Shown here: one piece after another, positions 1 through 7,853 of the stretch
Position numbering within the stretch: the first letter of the stretch is position 1
Layout of the letters: the number at the start of each line of letters is the position of its first letter
NCBI GenBank assembly: GCA_038254435.1
Contig: JBBSGD010000016.1
Coordinates: 1-40,590 of the forward strand
From: JBBSGD01 sp038254435
Lineage (GTDB): Bacteria > Actinomycetota > CADDZG01 > WHSQ01
Direction of reading: 5' to 3'
Length of the DNA: 40,590 bases
Notes under the pieces: model-generated
What the model was told of the DNA's origin: nothing
What the model saw: the letters and a program-made list of their open reading frames with translations, nothing else
Database searches by the model: none
Program-made: the position numbers and the translations under genes

Positions 1-6
1 CGATAA

Positions 7-171
7 CGCAGGGTTAAAGAGCGCACTCGCCGCACATACGCGAAGATCCTGGCGCTGCATTGGCGGGAAGAGCTCGTTCCGAGGCTGCGGAGCGCCTTCG
101 AGGACCGTGACAAGGGCGCCATGATCGCCCTCATCGACGACTACCGCGGGGGCGCGGGCGGCGCGGACTAA
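7..171 (+). CDS. 3' end of an unidentified gene (partial)
   Basis: This frame ends at TAA 169-171 and encodes about 54 charged residues, including RTRRTYAKILALHWREEL and a Gly/Ala-rich tail ending in GAD. A stop codon lies at bases 4-6 in the same frame and no usable start lies between it and the first internal ATG at 121. Either the gene begins outside the window and the first few bases are unreliable, or the frame is broken. The regular amphipathic composition argues for real coding sequence, but I do not recognise the family. Its stop codon overlaps the -10 box proposed for the next gene. Confidence 0.35.
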   Translation, partial: RRVKERTRRTYAKILALHWREELVPRLRSAFEDRDKGAMIALIDDYRGGAGGAD

Positions 172-174
172 TAT
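169..174 (+). promoter_or_regulatory. -10 box of a leaderless promoter for the first acyl-CoA dehydrogenase gene
   Basis: TAATAT fits the actinobacterial TANNNT -10 pattern and is separated by six bases (CCCGCC) from the GTG start at 181. There is no Shine-Dalgarno sequence before that GTG, so transcription probably begins on the start codon itself. The box overlaps the stop codon of the preceding frame. No clear -35 element was identified. Confidence 0.45.
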
Positions 175-180
175 CCCGCC

Positions 181-1362
181 GTGGACTTTCGAGACAGCCC
201 GAGCGAGGCAGCCTTCAGGAGCGAGCTGCGTGCCTGGATGGAGGCGAGCGTCCCGCAGGGGTGGCGCGAGCGGGATCCGGGCGCAGAGCGCATGGACGAA
301 GAGGTGTCCCGGGCATGGAGCACAAAGCTCTACGAAGCCGGCTACGCGGGGCTCACCTGGCCGGTTGCATACGGCGGCGCAGGGGCGCCGCACACGCACC
401 AGGCGATCTTTCTCGAGGAGAGCGCGCGGGCCGAGGCGCCCGAGCACATCGGGATTATCGGCCTCGGGATGGCCGGGCCCACGATCATGGCGCACGGCAC
501 CGACGACCAGAAGGAAGCTCGCCTCGCAAACATCCTGTCGGGCCGCGAGGTGTGGTGCCAGGGTTTCTCGGAGCCGGGAGCGGGATCGGACCTTGCGTCC
601 CTGCGCACGAGGGGGGAGCTCGACGGGGAAGAGCTCGTGGTCAACGGCCAGAAGGTGTGGTCGTCGTTTGCTCACATAGCCGACTTCTGCATCCTCTTGG
701 TGCGCAGCGACCCGCGCGCGCCCAAGCACGAGGGCATCACCTATCTGCTGGTCGACATGCGGTCACCGGGAGTCGAGGTGCGCCCGCTTCGCCAGATCAC
801 CGGCCATCTGGAGTTCAACGAGATCTTCTTCTCGGACGTAAGGGTCCCCAAGGCCAATATTCTCGGTGAGCTCGGCGGCGGCTGGCGCGTCGCTATGACC
901 ACCCTGTTGCACGAGCGTGCGACGCTCGGCTTCTCGCTCACCGCGCGGCTCGAGGTGCTGATGCGCCGGCTCGTTGCCCTCGCGACGGAGCCGAAGCCCG
1001 AGGGCGGGCGCCCGGCCGACGACCCACTGGTTCGCCACCGAATGGCGGCGCAGTGGATAGAGCTGCAGGGGCTGAGGTTCACGAACTACCGGGCCCTCAC
1101 TCAGCTATTGCGCACCGGAGTGCCGGGGCCCGAGGGCTCCATCGCCAAGCTCCTATGGTCCGAGTCCAACCAGCGTCTCACCGAGCTGGCCGTGGAGCTG
1201 CTCGGCCCCCGAGCGCCGCTCGCGGAGGCCGAGCACCCCTGGGGCGGCTTCTGGCAATACCAGCAGCTGCGCAGCCGGGGCAACACGATCGAGGCCGGGA
1301 CCTCCGAGGTGCTGCGCAACATAATCGCCGAGCGGGTGCTGGGCCTGCCGCGCAGCCGCTGA
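181..1362 (+). CDS. acyl-CoA dehydrogenase, FadE type, first subunit of a pair
   Basis: A 393-residue FAD-dependent acyl-CoA dehydrogenase, which oxidises an acyl-CoA thioester to the 2,3-enoyl-CoA and passes electrons to electron-transfer flavoprotein. The N-terminal helical domain is followed by the family signature GFSEPGAGSDLAS (about residues 124-136) and a C-terminal segment with GNTIEAGTSEVLRNI and AERVLGLPR, typical of actinobacterial FadE proteins. Start GTG 181 follows a TANNNT box by six bases and has no ribosome binding site. The stop overlaps the start of a second acyl-CoA dehydrogenase (TGATG). Overlapping dissimilar pairs in Actinobacteria commonly form alpha2beta2 enzymes acting on bulky substrates such as steroid side chains; that quaternary structure and substrate are inferred here. 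The family is certain, the substrate is not. Confidence 0.93.
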   Translation: MDFRDSPSEAAFRSELRAWMEASVPQGWRERDPGAERMDEEVSRAWSTKLYEAGYAGLTWPVAYGGAGAPHTHQAIFLEESARAEAPEHIGIIGLGMAGPTIMAHGTDDQKEARLANILSGREVWCQGFSEPGAGSDLASLRTRGELDGEELVVNGQKVWSSFAHIADFCILLVRSDPRAPKHEGITYLLVDMRSPGVEVRPLRQITGHLEFNEIFFSDVRVPKANILGELGGGWRVAMTTLLHERATLGFSLTARLEVLMRRLVALATEPKPEGGRPADDPLVRHRMAAQWIELQGLRFTNYRALTQLLRTGVPGPEGSIAKLLWSESNQRLTELAVELLGPRAPLAEAEHPWGGFWQYQQLRSRGNTIEAGTSEVLRNIIAERVLGLPRSR

Positions 1363-2462
1363 TGGACTTCGCCTTCTCTGTGGAGCAGGACATGTTGCGG
1401 GAAACGGCGCGCTCCTACCTGGGTGACAGTCTCCCGTCCGAGCGCCTGGTCGCCCTGCTCGGCTCGGCCACCGGCTGGGACCCCTCCTCGTGGCCGGCGA
1501 TGGCGCAGCTCGGCTGGGTCGGACTGTCCGTCCCCGAGACACTAGGCGGAGCTGGCATGAGCTTTCTCGAGGAGGCGGTGCTGTTCGAGGAGCTCGGAGC
1601 GTCTCTTTACCCGGGCCCGTACTTTTCCACCGTGGGCATGGCGCTTCCGGCCCTGGCGGGGTCGGATGTGCTCAGGGACGTCATTGCCGGATCGACCAGC
1701 GCCACGCTGGCTCACCGGGAGCCGCGCTCGGGAGGCCTCGGCGATTGTGGCTCGATCGTCGCGGAAGCTCACGAGGGGCGAGGCGGCTGGCGACTCAGCG
1801 GCGCCAAGGTCCTCGTTCCCGACGCCGCCATTGCCGGCCACTTCGTGGTCTCCGCGCAAGCAGACGGGGGGACCGGGCTGTGGCGCGTGGCGCACGGCCG
1901 GCACGGGTGCGAGGTGACGTCCTCGGCCACTGTGGACGACTCCCGCAGGCTCGGCGTAGTGACGCTCAAAGACGCTCCCGGTGAGCTGCTCGCACGTCCC
2001 GGCGCTGCTCGTGAGGTGCTGGCTACGATCCGGCTCAGAGCTCTTGCCGCGGCCGCACTCGAGGCCGTCGGCGTAGCTCAGCACGCCCTTGATCTGCAGG
2101 TCGCCTACGTCAGGGAAAGGCGCCAGTTCGACAGGCCCATCGGCGCGTACCAGGCCGTGTCGCATCAGATAGTGGACTCCTACATGGCGACCGAGCTGGC
2201 CCGCTCTCTCGCATACTGGGCGGCTTGGTGCGTGGCCGAGCGCGACGAGCAGGTATCCGCAGCGGTGGCGGCGGCCAAGGACCAAGCGTCGCGAGCCGCA
2301 CTGCGCGCGTGCGAGACGGGCATCCAGGTTCACGGCGGCATCGGCTTCACGTGGGAGCACGTCCTCCACCGCTATTACAAACGGGCACGGTGGCTGGATG
2401 CATTCGAGGCACGCGGCTCTGACCTGACGGGCACGATTGCGGCCGGGCTGCTTGATTCTTGA
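1362..2462 (+). CDS. acyl-CoA dehydrogenase, second subunit of a pair
   Basis: A 366-residue acyl-CoA dehydrogenase homologue starting at ATG 1362, whose A is the last base of the upstream stop (translational coupling). It opens with MDFAFSVEQDMLRETARSYL, typical of this family, and ends with the helical C-terminal domain, including RERRQFDRPIGAYQAVSHQ and QVHGGIGFTWEH. It lacks the SEPGxGSD flavin-binding signature seen in its partner; the central beta domain is divergent. This matches the pattern of heteromeric FadE pairs, where one subunit carries only part of the active site, so I infer that it works as the partner of the preceding gene. The longer frame extending upstream to about 1053 lies inside the first gene and is not the true N-terminus. 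Confidence 0.9.
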   Translation: MDFAFSVEQDMLRETARSYLGDSLPSERLVALLGSATGWDPSSWPAMAQLGWVGLSVPETLGGAGMSFLEEAVLFEELGASLYPGPYFSTVGMALPALAGSDVLRDVIAGSTSATLAHREPRSGGLGDCGSIVAEAHEGRGGWRLSGAKVLVPDAAIAGHFVVSAQADGGTGLWRVAHGRHGCEVTSSATVDDSRRLGVVTLKDAPGELLARPGAAREVLATIRLRALAAAALEAVGVAQHALDLQVAYVRERRQFDRPIGAYQAVSHQIVDSYMATELARSLAYWAAWCVAERDEQVSAAVAAAKDQASRAALRACETGIQVHGGIGFTWEHVLHRYYKRARWLDAFEARGSDLTGTIAAGLLDS

Positions 2463-2501
2463 GGGGGCCCTCTCTGCCTTCTTGCTCTCGCCGCGTGGGG
2501 C

Positions 2502-2507
2502 TACGAT
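2502..2507 (+). promoter_or_regulatory. possible -10 box of a leaderless promoter for the SCP2-hydrolase gene
   Basis: TACGAT fits TANNNT and lies five bases before GTG 2513 and eight before ATG 2516, the two candidate starts of the next gene. No Shine-Dalgarno sequence precedes either, so a leaderless transcript is plausible. The short intergenic space of about 50 bases makes a promoter here possible but not certain. Confidence 0.3.
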
Positions 2508-2515
2508 CGACCGTG

Positions 2516-3748
2516 ATGGGGGACCAATGGGTGTCGGCGTGGCTCGCAACTCTGCCGCAGCGTTTTCTCGGCGCAGAGGACCGCTTTAGCTGTCGTTATC
2601 GCGTCTCGGTCGGCCCGGTGACGCGCGATGTGATCGTGACGAGTGGGGGCTGCAGGGTGGAGCCTCCGAGCGGCACACCCGATGCCGCCATCGTCACCGA
2701 CGCAGGCACCTGGGGAGCCATCGATTCCGGGACTCTGTCGGCAATCGAGGCTTTCTCGCAGCGGCGCCTTTCCGTGCGCGGCAGCATCGAGAAGGCCGTG
2801 CGATTCGAGCCCTTCTTCGAGCGGGAGGACGGGGGCGGGTTCCGCTACCATCTCGCCGGGATCGATGTCGGCGACGCGAAGCTGTCCGCAGTGGTCGCCG
2901 GCGACCCCGGGGCCGAGCCGCTCGTTCTGGTGCACGGCCTCGGGGCAACGAAGGCGTCGTGGCTGCTCGCGGCCCCGGCTCTGGCGCGCGACTATCGCGT
3001 TATAGCCATCGATCTGCCCGGCTTCGGCTCTTCGAGCAAGCCGCGCGGCCGTTACGACGCGCCCTGGTTCGCCGAGCGGATCTTCCCTGTCCTTGATCAC
3101 TACGAATATGAGAGCGCCCACTTCGCGGGCAACTCGATGGGCGGGCGCATCATCATGGAGATGGCGATGATGCGACCGGACAGGGTGAAGGCGGTCGCAT
3201 GTCTGTGCCCTGCCGCCGCATTTTCGCGACGCCGGGCCTTGCCGCTCGTGCGCGTGGCGATACCCGAGCTCGCCGCAGTGGCTGCGCGTCTTCCACGCGC
3301 ACGGCTGCGCATGGTGCTGCGACAGCTCTTTGCCGATCCCAACCGTCTCGAGCCGGACTGGTTGGACGCGGTGATGGACGATTTTCTGAGGTTATGGAGG
3401 CGTCCGGCGGCGCGCATTGCGTTTGCCTGCGCGGCCCGCAGCACCTACCTCGATGAACCTCTTGGGGACGGCGGATTCTGGACGCGCCTTCACGACATGA
3501 AAACGCCCGCCCTCTACCTCTACGGGGAGGCCGACCCCGTGATCTCGTCGCGCTTTGCGGGACGAGTCGAGCGCACGCTGCCGAATGCGGAAGTGCTGGT
3601 GTGGGAAGACTGCGGGCACGTCCCGCAGGTGGAATGGCCCGAGCGCACCGCCACCGCGATGCTCGATTTCTTCGCGCGTCAAGCGCGTGTGACTGCGGCG
3701 CCGATGCATCGCATGGGACCGCCCCGTCCTAAGCAATGGGCGCAGTAG
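2516..3748 (+). CDS. SCP2-like sterol-carrier domain fused to an alpha/beta hydrolase
   Basis: The protein has about 410 residues in two parts. Residues about 1-105 resemble an SCP2 sterol-carrier domain, with a run ending LSVRGSIEKAVRFEPFF that matches the lipid-binding fold's closing segment. Residues about 120-395 are an alpha/beta hydrolase: oxyanion-loop motif LVHGLGA, nucleophile Ser207 in GNSMGG, probable acid Asp340 in GEADPVI, and His368 in CGHVPQ. The C-terminal tail is Pro/Arg-rich. ATG 2516 gives the SCP2 domain a sensible beginning; GTG 2513 is an equally possible start. The location directly after an acyl-CoA dehydrogenase pair suggests action on a lipid or acyl substrate presented by the SCP2 domain, perhaps hydrolysis of an ester or thioester. 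That role is inferred; the domain calls are firm for the hydrolase and moderate for SCP2. Confidence 0.8.
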   Translation: MGDQWVSAWLATLPQRFLGAEDRFSCRYRVSVGPVTRDVIVTSGGCRVEPPSGTPDAAIVTDAGTWGAIDSGTLSAIEAFSQRRLSVRGSIEKAVRFEPFFEREDGGGFRYHLAGIDVGDAKLSAVVAGDPGAEPLVLVHGLGATKASWLLAAPALARDYRVIAIDLPGFGSSSKPRGRYDAPWFAERIFPVLDHYEYESAHFAGNSMGGRIIMEMAMMRPDRVKAVACLCPAAAFSRRRALPLVRVAIPELAAVAARLPRARLRMVLRQLFADPNRLEPDWLDAVMDDFLRLWRRPAARIAFACAARSTYLDEPLGDGGFWTRLHDMKTPALYLYGEADPVISSRFAGRVERTLPNAEVLVWEDCGHVPQVEWPERTATAMLDFFARQARVTAAPMHRMGPPRPKQWAQ

Positions 3749-3827
3749 TGGCCTGACCCATTGTCGAACCCGCCGGGCGGCTGTTTGATGTGCCCATCTG
3801 GCTTCCACAAAGCTCACTGGAGATAAG

Positions 3828-4205
3828 TTGCCTGTGCGAGTACTTCTAGCCGACGACACCCCGGACCTTCGTTTCTTGATGCGCGCGACCCTCGAGTCCT
3901 ACGAGGACTTCGAGGTGGTCGGCGAAGCCGGCGACGGCGCGGAAGCCGTGCGGCTGGCCCACGACTGCCGTCCCGACGTCATCTTGCTCGACATCGCCAT
4001 GCCCACGATGGACGGGCTCGAGGCCATTCCCGAGATCATGCGGGAATCTCCCGGCTCCCGCATCGTCGTGCTGTCGGGCTTTGAGCGCGAGCGCATGGCC
4101 GAGCAAGCGCTCGAAACAGGGGCATCGGCCTATCTCGAAAAGGGTGTCCGTCCCCAGGAAGTCGTGACCCTCCTGCGCAGCGTCGCATCGGGCTGCTGCG
4201 ACTGA
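3828..4205 (+). CDS. stand-alone response-regulator receiver protein
   Basis: A 125-residue single-domain receiver (CheY type) with no output domain. All catalytic positions are present: the acidic pair Asp9-Asp10, phosphoacceptor Asp55 in VILLDIAMP, Ser83 in VVLSG and Lys105 in YLEKG. TTG 3828 is preferred because GGAG lies about five bases upstream; GTG 3834 in the same frame is an alternative. No histidine kinase gene is adjacent, so the cognate kinase and target are unknown. It would act as a phosphorylation-dependent interaction module or as part of a phosphorelay. Confidence 0.88.
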   Translation: MPVRVLLADDTPDLRFLMRATLESYEDFEVVGEAGDGAEAVRLAHDCRPDVILLDIAMPTMDGLEAIPEIMRESPGSRIVVLSGFERERMAEQALETGASAYLEKGVRPQEVVTLLRSVASGCCD

Positions 4206-4261
4206 AGCCTTCGGCGCACTCTGTGGCGCCGCGCTTGCGCCCCCTGAGGCAAGATGGCTCC

Positions 4262-5116
4262 ATGACCTCCGACCTTCTGTGCGCCGACCGCTCCATGCGC
4301 GGCAAGCTGCGCCTCAGCGGGCCCCAGCGCGCCTGGTTCTTGCATCAGGTCCTCACCAGGTCGTTCGAGGACATTGCTCCGGGCGAGGCGCGAGAAGCCG
4401 CGATGCTCACCGGCAAGGGTCGCATGAGTGGCTTTCTCGAGGTCTTGGCAACACAAGACTCCCTGCTGTGCCATTTCGAGGAGGCGTTGAAGGACAAGCT
4501 GCCCGGCGAGCTCATCCGCTATCTCTTTGCGACCCGGGCCGAGATCGCCGACGTCGGCGGCTCCTACGGTCTCGTTCTCGTCGCCGGCGCAGGCTGGAGG
4601 GAGGCGGCCGGAGCGGCACTCACGGACGGGCTGCTTCACCCAACGCACGGGCTCGGTGTTCCGGCCGGTTACGTGTGGGTGGCGCCCGGTGACGCTAAAG
4701 CGGCCCTTGGGGCGCTGGTAAATCGAGGGGCGCGCGCCGTGGGTGAGGACGAGCTCGAGGCCATTCGCATCCGAGGTGGTGCGCCGCGGTGGGGGGCCGA
4801 GATGACGGCGCGAACACTCCCCCAAGAGGCCCGTCTTGATGCGTGGGCGCTCGATTATGACAAGGGCTGCTACATAGGCCAGGAGGTAGTCGCGAAGATC
4901 CACTTCCGAGGCCGGGTCACCAAGCTGCTTCAGAGGCTGTCGGGCGAGGGCCCCCTCGTCGCTGGAGCCGAGGTGAGCGACGGCACCGCGATAGTCGGAC
5001 GGGTGACGAGCGCTGCCAAGGAGGCGGGCCTAGCGGTCCTCAAATCCAGCGTTGTTCCCGGCGACGTCGTCGTGGCAGACGGCGTCCCAGCCGAGGTGCT
5101 CGAGGAGGTGTGGTGA
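4262..5116 (+). CDS. ygfZ: YgfZ/GcvT-like tetrahydrofolate-binding protein
   Basis: A 284-residue member of the YgfZ family, structurally related to the T-protein of the glycine cleavage system. YgfZ proteins bind tetrahydrofolate and help assemble or repair some Fe-S enzymes. The diagnostic motif KGCYIGQE is present, with the conserved Cys at residue 203. The N-terminus (RGKLRLSGPQRAWFLHQVL) matches the family opening. ATG 4262 is chosen over GTG 4223 because it sits just before the conserved region; CAAGAT six bases upstream may be a degenerate leaderless -10. The stop overlaps the next start (GTGATG). Fe-S relevance fits a window rich in Fe-S enzymes (LipA, ferredoxin, KorAB, A-type carrier), though these are not adjacent. 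Confidence 0.88.
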   Translation: MTSDLLCADRSMRGKLRLSGPQRAWFLHQVLTRSFEDIAPGEAREAAMLTGKGRMSGFLEVLATQDSLLCHFEEALKDKLPGELIRYLFATRAEIADVGGSYGLVLVAGAGWREAAGAALTDGLLHPTHGLGVPAGYVWVAPGDAKAALGALVNRGARAVGEDELEAIRIRGGAPRWGAEMTARTLPQEARLDAWALDYDKGCYIGQEVVAKIHFRGRVTKLLQRLSGEGPLVAGAEVSDGTAIVGRVTSAAKEAGLAVLKSSVVPGDVVVADGVPAEVLEEVW

Positions 5117-5715
5117 TGGCGCATCACCACGAGGGAGACGACTTGATAGTGCGCAAGCTACGCGTGGGTGACATGGACAACAACGTCTACGTGCTCGAGT
5201 GTCCGGCCACGCACGAGTCGCTCATCGTCGATGCCTGTCAGCGCCCCGACGAGATTCTCGCTGCGTGCGCCGGGACCACCGTGGTTGGGATCCTTCAGAC
5301 GCACGGTCATGCCGACCACGTGCACGCTCTCGCCGAACTCAAGAAGCGTCTGTCCGTACCTCTTCACGCCCATCCAGGCGACGTCTACCCGGTGGGAATC
5401 GACGACGAGCTTGCCGACGGCGACGTGGTTCCTTTCGGGCGCTGCCACGCGACCGTGCTGCACACTCCGGGGCACACCCAGGGCGGGGTCTGCTTCCTCG
5501 CCGAGGGCCACCTGTTGTCGGGCGACACGCTCTTTCCCGGCGGACCGGGCAACACAGGCGGCAACGCACAAGCCTTCGCCCAGATCATCGCTGCAATCGA
5601 GTGCAAGCTCTTCACGCTCCCCGATGACACCCCTGTCTACCCCGGCCACGGGGCGGATACGACGATTGGGGCCGAAAAGCCGCACCTTCAGGAGTGGATG
5701 GAGCGAGGCTGGTGA
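5116..5715 (+). CDS. metallo-beta-lactamase-fold hydrolase, glyoxalase II-like
   Basis: A 199-residue MBL-fold protein with the metal-binding motif T-H63-G-H65-A-D67-H68 and later metal ligands in HTPGHT, the Asp of SGDTLF and the His of PGHGADT. This ligand set is shared with hydroxyacylglutathione hydrolases (glyoxalase II) and many thioesterases. ATG 5116 overlaps the upstream stop and is preceded by GGAGG at a spacing of about eight bases. Coupling to the YgfZ-like gene suggests co-expression. Actinobacteria generally use mycothiol in place of glutathione, so the natural substrate may be another thioester. The fold assignment is secure, the substrate is not. Confidence 0.88.
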   Translation: MAHHHEGDDLIVRKLRVGDMDNNVYVLECPATHESLIVDACQRPDEILAACAGTTVVGILQTHGHADHVHALAELKKRLSVPLHAHPGDVYPVGIDDELADGDVVPFGRCHATVLHTPGHTQGGVCFLAEGHLLSGDTLFPGGPGNTGGNAQAFAQIIAAIECKLFTLPDDTPVYPGHGADTTIGAEKPHLQEWMERGW

Positions 5716-5765
5716 GCTTGCGCAGAAGGCGCCGCCCGGCGGACGATCCGGCGGGGTAACCGATA

Positions 5766-5778
5766 GCAAACTATTTGC
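5766..5778 (+). promoter_or_regulatory. perfect 13-bp palindrome upstream of the molybdoenzyme gene
   Basis: GCAAACTATTTGC is a perfect inverted repeat (arms GCAAA/TTTGC, 3-base centre) just before the ribosome binding site GGAGGGA (5784-5790) of the sulfite-oxidase-like gene. It is AT-rich in a GC-rich setting. It could be an operator overlapping the transcription start or a small hairpin in the leader. No regulator can be named. Confidence 0.35.
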
Positions 5779-5801
5779 CCCCCGGAGGGAGAACTGCTGC
5801 T

Positions 5802-7325
5802 ATGGACTCCGAAAAGGCTGCGGATGGGCGCGCTCTCAGACTTACAGGGCTGCTGGCAACCGCGGTAGGGCTAACGGCAATCTGGACCGCCTACCGGCTC
5901 TTTGCCGACGTGTCGTTCGCGCCCGCAGCCCTCGCCGAGGCGCTGATCCGCGCGACTCCCGGCGGCGTCGCCACCTGGCTGATCGACCACCTTCATCTCT
6001 GGGCAATGCGACTTCTCACGATCTCGGCAATCGCCGCAACATTGCTGGCCGGGGCCGAGATGCTGCGCCTGTCATCGCGACGCCGCCTGCGTCCGTTCGT
6101 GGCGGGCGCCGCGCTCTTTGCTCTGGGGATCGTTGCGGCCCTCGTGCAGCCGGCCCCGGCCCCGAACTACCTTGCCAGCGCCGTAGCTCTGTTCGTGGCT
6201 GGCGTTCTCTACGCGCTGACGGCGCGAGCCGTCTACGCGGGGCTTGGTCCCGAACCAGTGGACGCAGGCCGACGCCGCGCTCTGAAACTGGGCCTGAGCG
6301 GGACCGGGGCGCTGCTCCTCGCCGGGGCCGGCGGTGGGTGGCTGGCGCAGCGGCTCGCCGCGCCAAACACAAACGTGCCCCTCGTGCCCGCCGCGCAGGC
6401 GGCCGAGATTCCCACACGACCCTCGTGGCCCCAGATACCCGGAATGCTGCCCGAGGTGACTCCCGCGGCAGACCACTACGTAGTGGACATCGACCTCATC
6501 TCGCCCTCGGTCACGAGCGATTCGTGGAGCCTCAAGCTGCACGGCGCGGTCGACAAGCAGGCGACCTACGACTTTGCTTCGCTGCAGAGCTCCTTCGAGG
6601 TGGTGGAGGAGTACGCGGTTCTAACGTGCGTCAGCAACGAGGTCAACGGCGACCTCATCGGCAACTCGCTATGGGGCGGGGTGCGGCTGGGAGACGTCCT
6701 TGACGCAGCAGGTGTCAAGAAGGGTTCGGTAGACGTCGTCTTCGTCGCTGCCGACGGCTACTCGGACTCGATTCCACTGGAGGTGGCGCGCCATCCCTCC
6801 ACGCTTCTGGCGGTGGCACAGGACCGTGCCCCGCTGCGACAGGAGCATGGTTTCCCGTGCCGCGTGCGCGTGCCTGCCATCTACGGCATGAAGAACGTCA
6901 AGTGGGTGACCGCGATCGAGGTAGTCGATTCGAACTTCCGCGGCTACTGGCAGAACCGGGGTTGGTCGGACGTCGCGGAGGTGCGTACGCAGTCGCGCAT
7001 CGTCGTGGCGGGCGAGGACGGCCACGCGAGTCCCGGACGCGACACCTGGATCGCCGGCGTGGCCTGGGCCGGGCTGCGGGGAATCGGCAAGGTCGAGGTG
7101 TCCACCGACGAGGGCAGGAGCTGGCAGCAAGCCCAGCTGAAAGAGCCGATCTCTCCCTATTCCTGGCGCCTGTGGGCCTATCGCTGGAGGCCCACCAAGA
7201 GCGGCTCGACCATCGCCACAGCGCGCGCTACCGACGGAACCGGGGCTCTTCAGACGCGCATGATCGCGCCTCCTCACCCGGCGGGAGCCACCGGCTATCC
7301 CTCGGTGCAGGTTGAGGTGGCCTGA
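5802..7325 (+). CDS. membrane-anchored sulfite-oxidase-family molybdopterin oxidoreductase
   Basis: About 507 residues. The N-terminal third carries four to five hydrophobic segments (TGLLATAVGLTAIW, LWAMRLLTISAIAATLL, FVAGAALFALGIVAALV, ASAVALFVAGVLYALTA, LSGTGALLLAGAGGG), the last following an Arg-rich stretch (GRRRALKLG). The remainder is the oxidoreductase molybdopterin domain, with the conserved Mo-ligand cysteine at Cys276 (VLTCVSNEVNG), then the C-terminal immunoglobulin-like dimerisation domain found in sulfite oxidases (VEVSTDEGRSWQ). ATG 5802 is selected because GGAGGGA lies eleven bases upstream. The catalytic domain is probably outside the membrane, oxidising sulfite or a related small substrate. 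Electron acceptor and substrate are unknown; no cytochrome partner is adjacent. Confidence 0.85.
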   Translation: MDSEKAADGRALRLTGLLATAVGLTAIWTAYRLFADVSFAPAALAEALIRATPGGVATWLIDHLHLWAMRLLTISAIAATLLAGAEMLRLSSRRRLRPFVAGAALFALGIVAALVQPAPAPNYLASAVALFVAGVLYALTARAVYAGLGPEPVDAGRRRALKLGLSGTGALLLAGAGGGWLAQRLAAPNTNVPLVPAAQAAEIPTRPSWPQIPGMLPEVTPAADHYVVDIDLISPSVTSDSWSLKLHGAVDKQATYDFASLQSSFEVVEEYAVLTCVSNEVNGDLIGNSLWGGVRLGDVLDAAGVKKGSVDVVFVAADGYSDSIPLEVARHPSTLLAVAQDRAPLRQEHGFPCRVRVPAIYGMKNVKWVTAIEVVDSNFRGYWQNRGWSDVAEVRTQSRIVVAGEDGHASPGRDTWIAGVAWAGLRGIGKVEVSTDEGRSWQQAQLKEPISPYSWRLWAYRWRPTKSGSTIATARATDGTGALQTRMIAPPHPAGATGYPSVQVEVA

Positions 7326-7378
7326 GGGGCAGGCGAGGCGGCGTGAACCACGCGTAGTGCGCCGCGGGGAGGTTGCTC

Positions 7379-7384
7379 TAGGGT
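7379..7384 (+). promoter_or_regulatory. -10 box of a leaderless promoter for the small membrane protein gene
   Basis: TAGGGT fits TANNNT and lies seven bases before ATG 7392, which has no Shine-Dalgarno sequence in those seven bases. This spacing puts the transcription start on or next to the A of the start codon. Confidence 0.42.
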
Positions 7385-7391
7385 CGCGACC

Positions 7392-7853
7392 ATGCGAGGT
7401 TCCAAGAGCAGCTATTTGCGCGCCCAGCGAAGGCGATCCTGGCTTCGCTATGGCCTGATCCTGCTGGCGCTTGCTGCCGTCTACACCGGTGTGTGGGCGG
7501 CCGTCTGGCCTCGTTCCTTCTTCGCCGCCTGGCCCGGGCTGGGGTGGGACTGGGCGGCGGCCAGGCCTCCTTACAACGAGGAGCTCGTGCGTGATCTCGG
7601 TGCCCTGTGGCTGGGTCTGGCGGTGGTGAGCTTGTGGGCCGCCGTGACCCTTGGGGTGCGGATGGTCCAAGGCGTGCTCGTCGCGTGGCTCGCTGTGTCG
7701 CTTCCCCGACTCCTGTGGGACGCTCGTGACCCAGGCTCGCTTGCGGGAGTGGCCCGCATCTCGGAGCTGGCGATCCTTGCCGCTTCCGTCCTCGTTCCGC
7801 TGGTCCTGCTGGTCTTTGCGGCGCGCCTCGAGCGCCGCCCGAGCCGGCTGTGA
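7392..7853 (+). CDS. small four-helix membrane protein of unknown function
   Basis: A 153-residue protein with a basic N-terminus (about residues 1-19) and four predicted membrane segments: YGLILLALAAVYTGVWAAV, LGALWLGLAVVSLWAAVTL, MVQGVLVAWLAVSLPRLL and LAILAASVLVPLVLLVFAA. It ends in a basic tail. The start is ATG 7392 behind a leaderless -10 box. Its stop overlaps the GTG start of the hydrolase gene, so the two are probably one operon. No catalytic motif is visible and I do not recognise the family. Confidence 0.75.
   Translation: MRGSKSSYLRAQRRRSWLRYGLILLALAAVYTGVWAAVWPRSFFAAWPGLGWDWAAARPPYNEELVRDLGALWLGLAVVSLWAAVTLGVRMVQGVLVAWLAVSLPRLLWDARDPGSLAGVARISELAILAASVLVPLVLLVFAARLERRPSRL

Noticed and set aside
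1..12. Possible vector or linker sequence at the left edge (a short match remembered from pUC-type plasmids)
   Set aside because: Only about 11 bases agree and I cannot search; chance similarity is likely, though it might explain the odd stop at bases 4-6.
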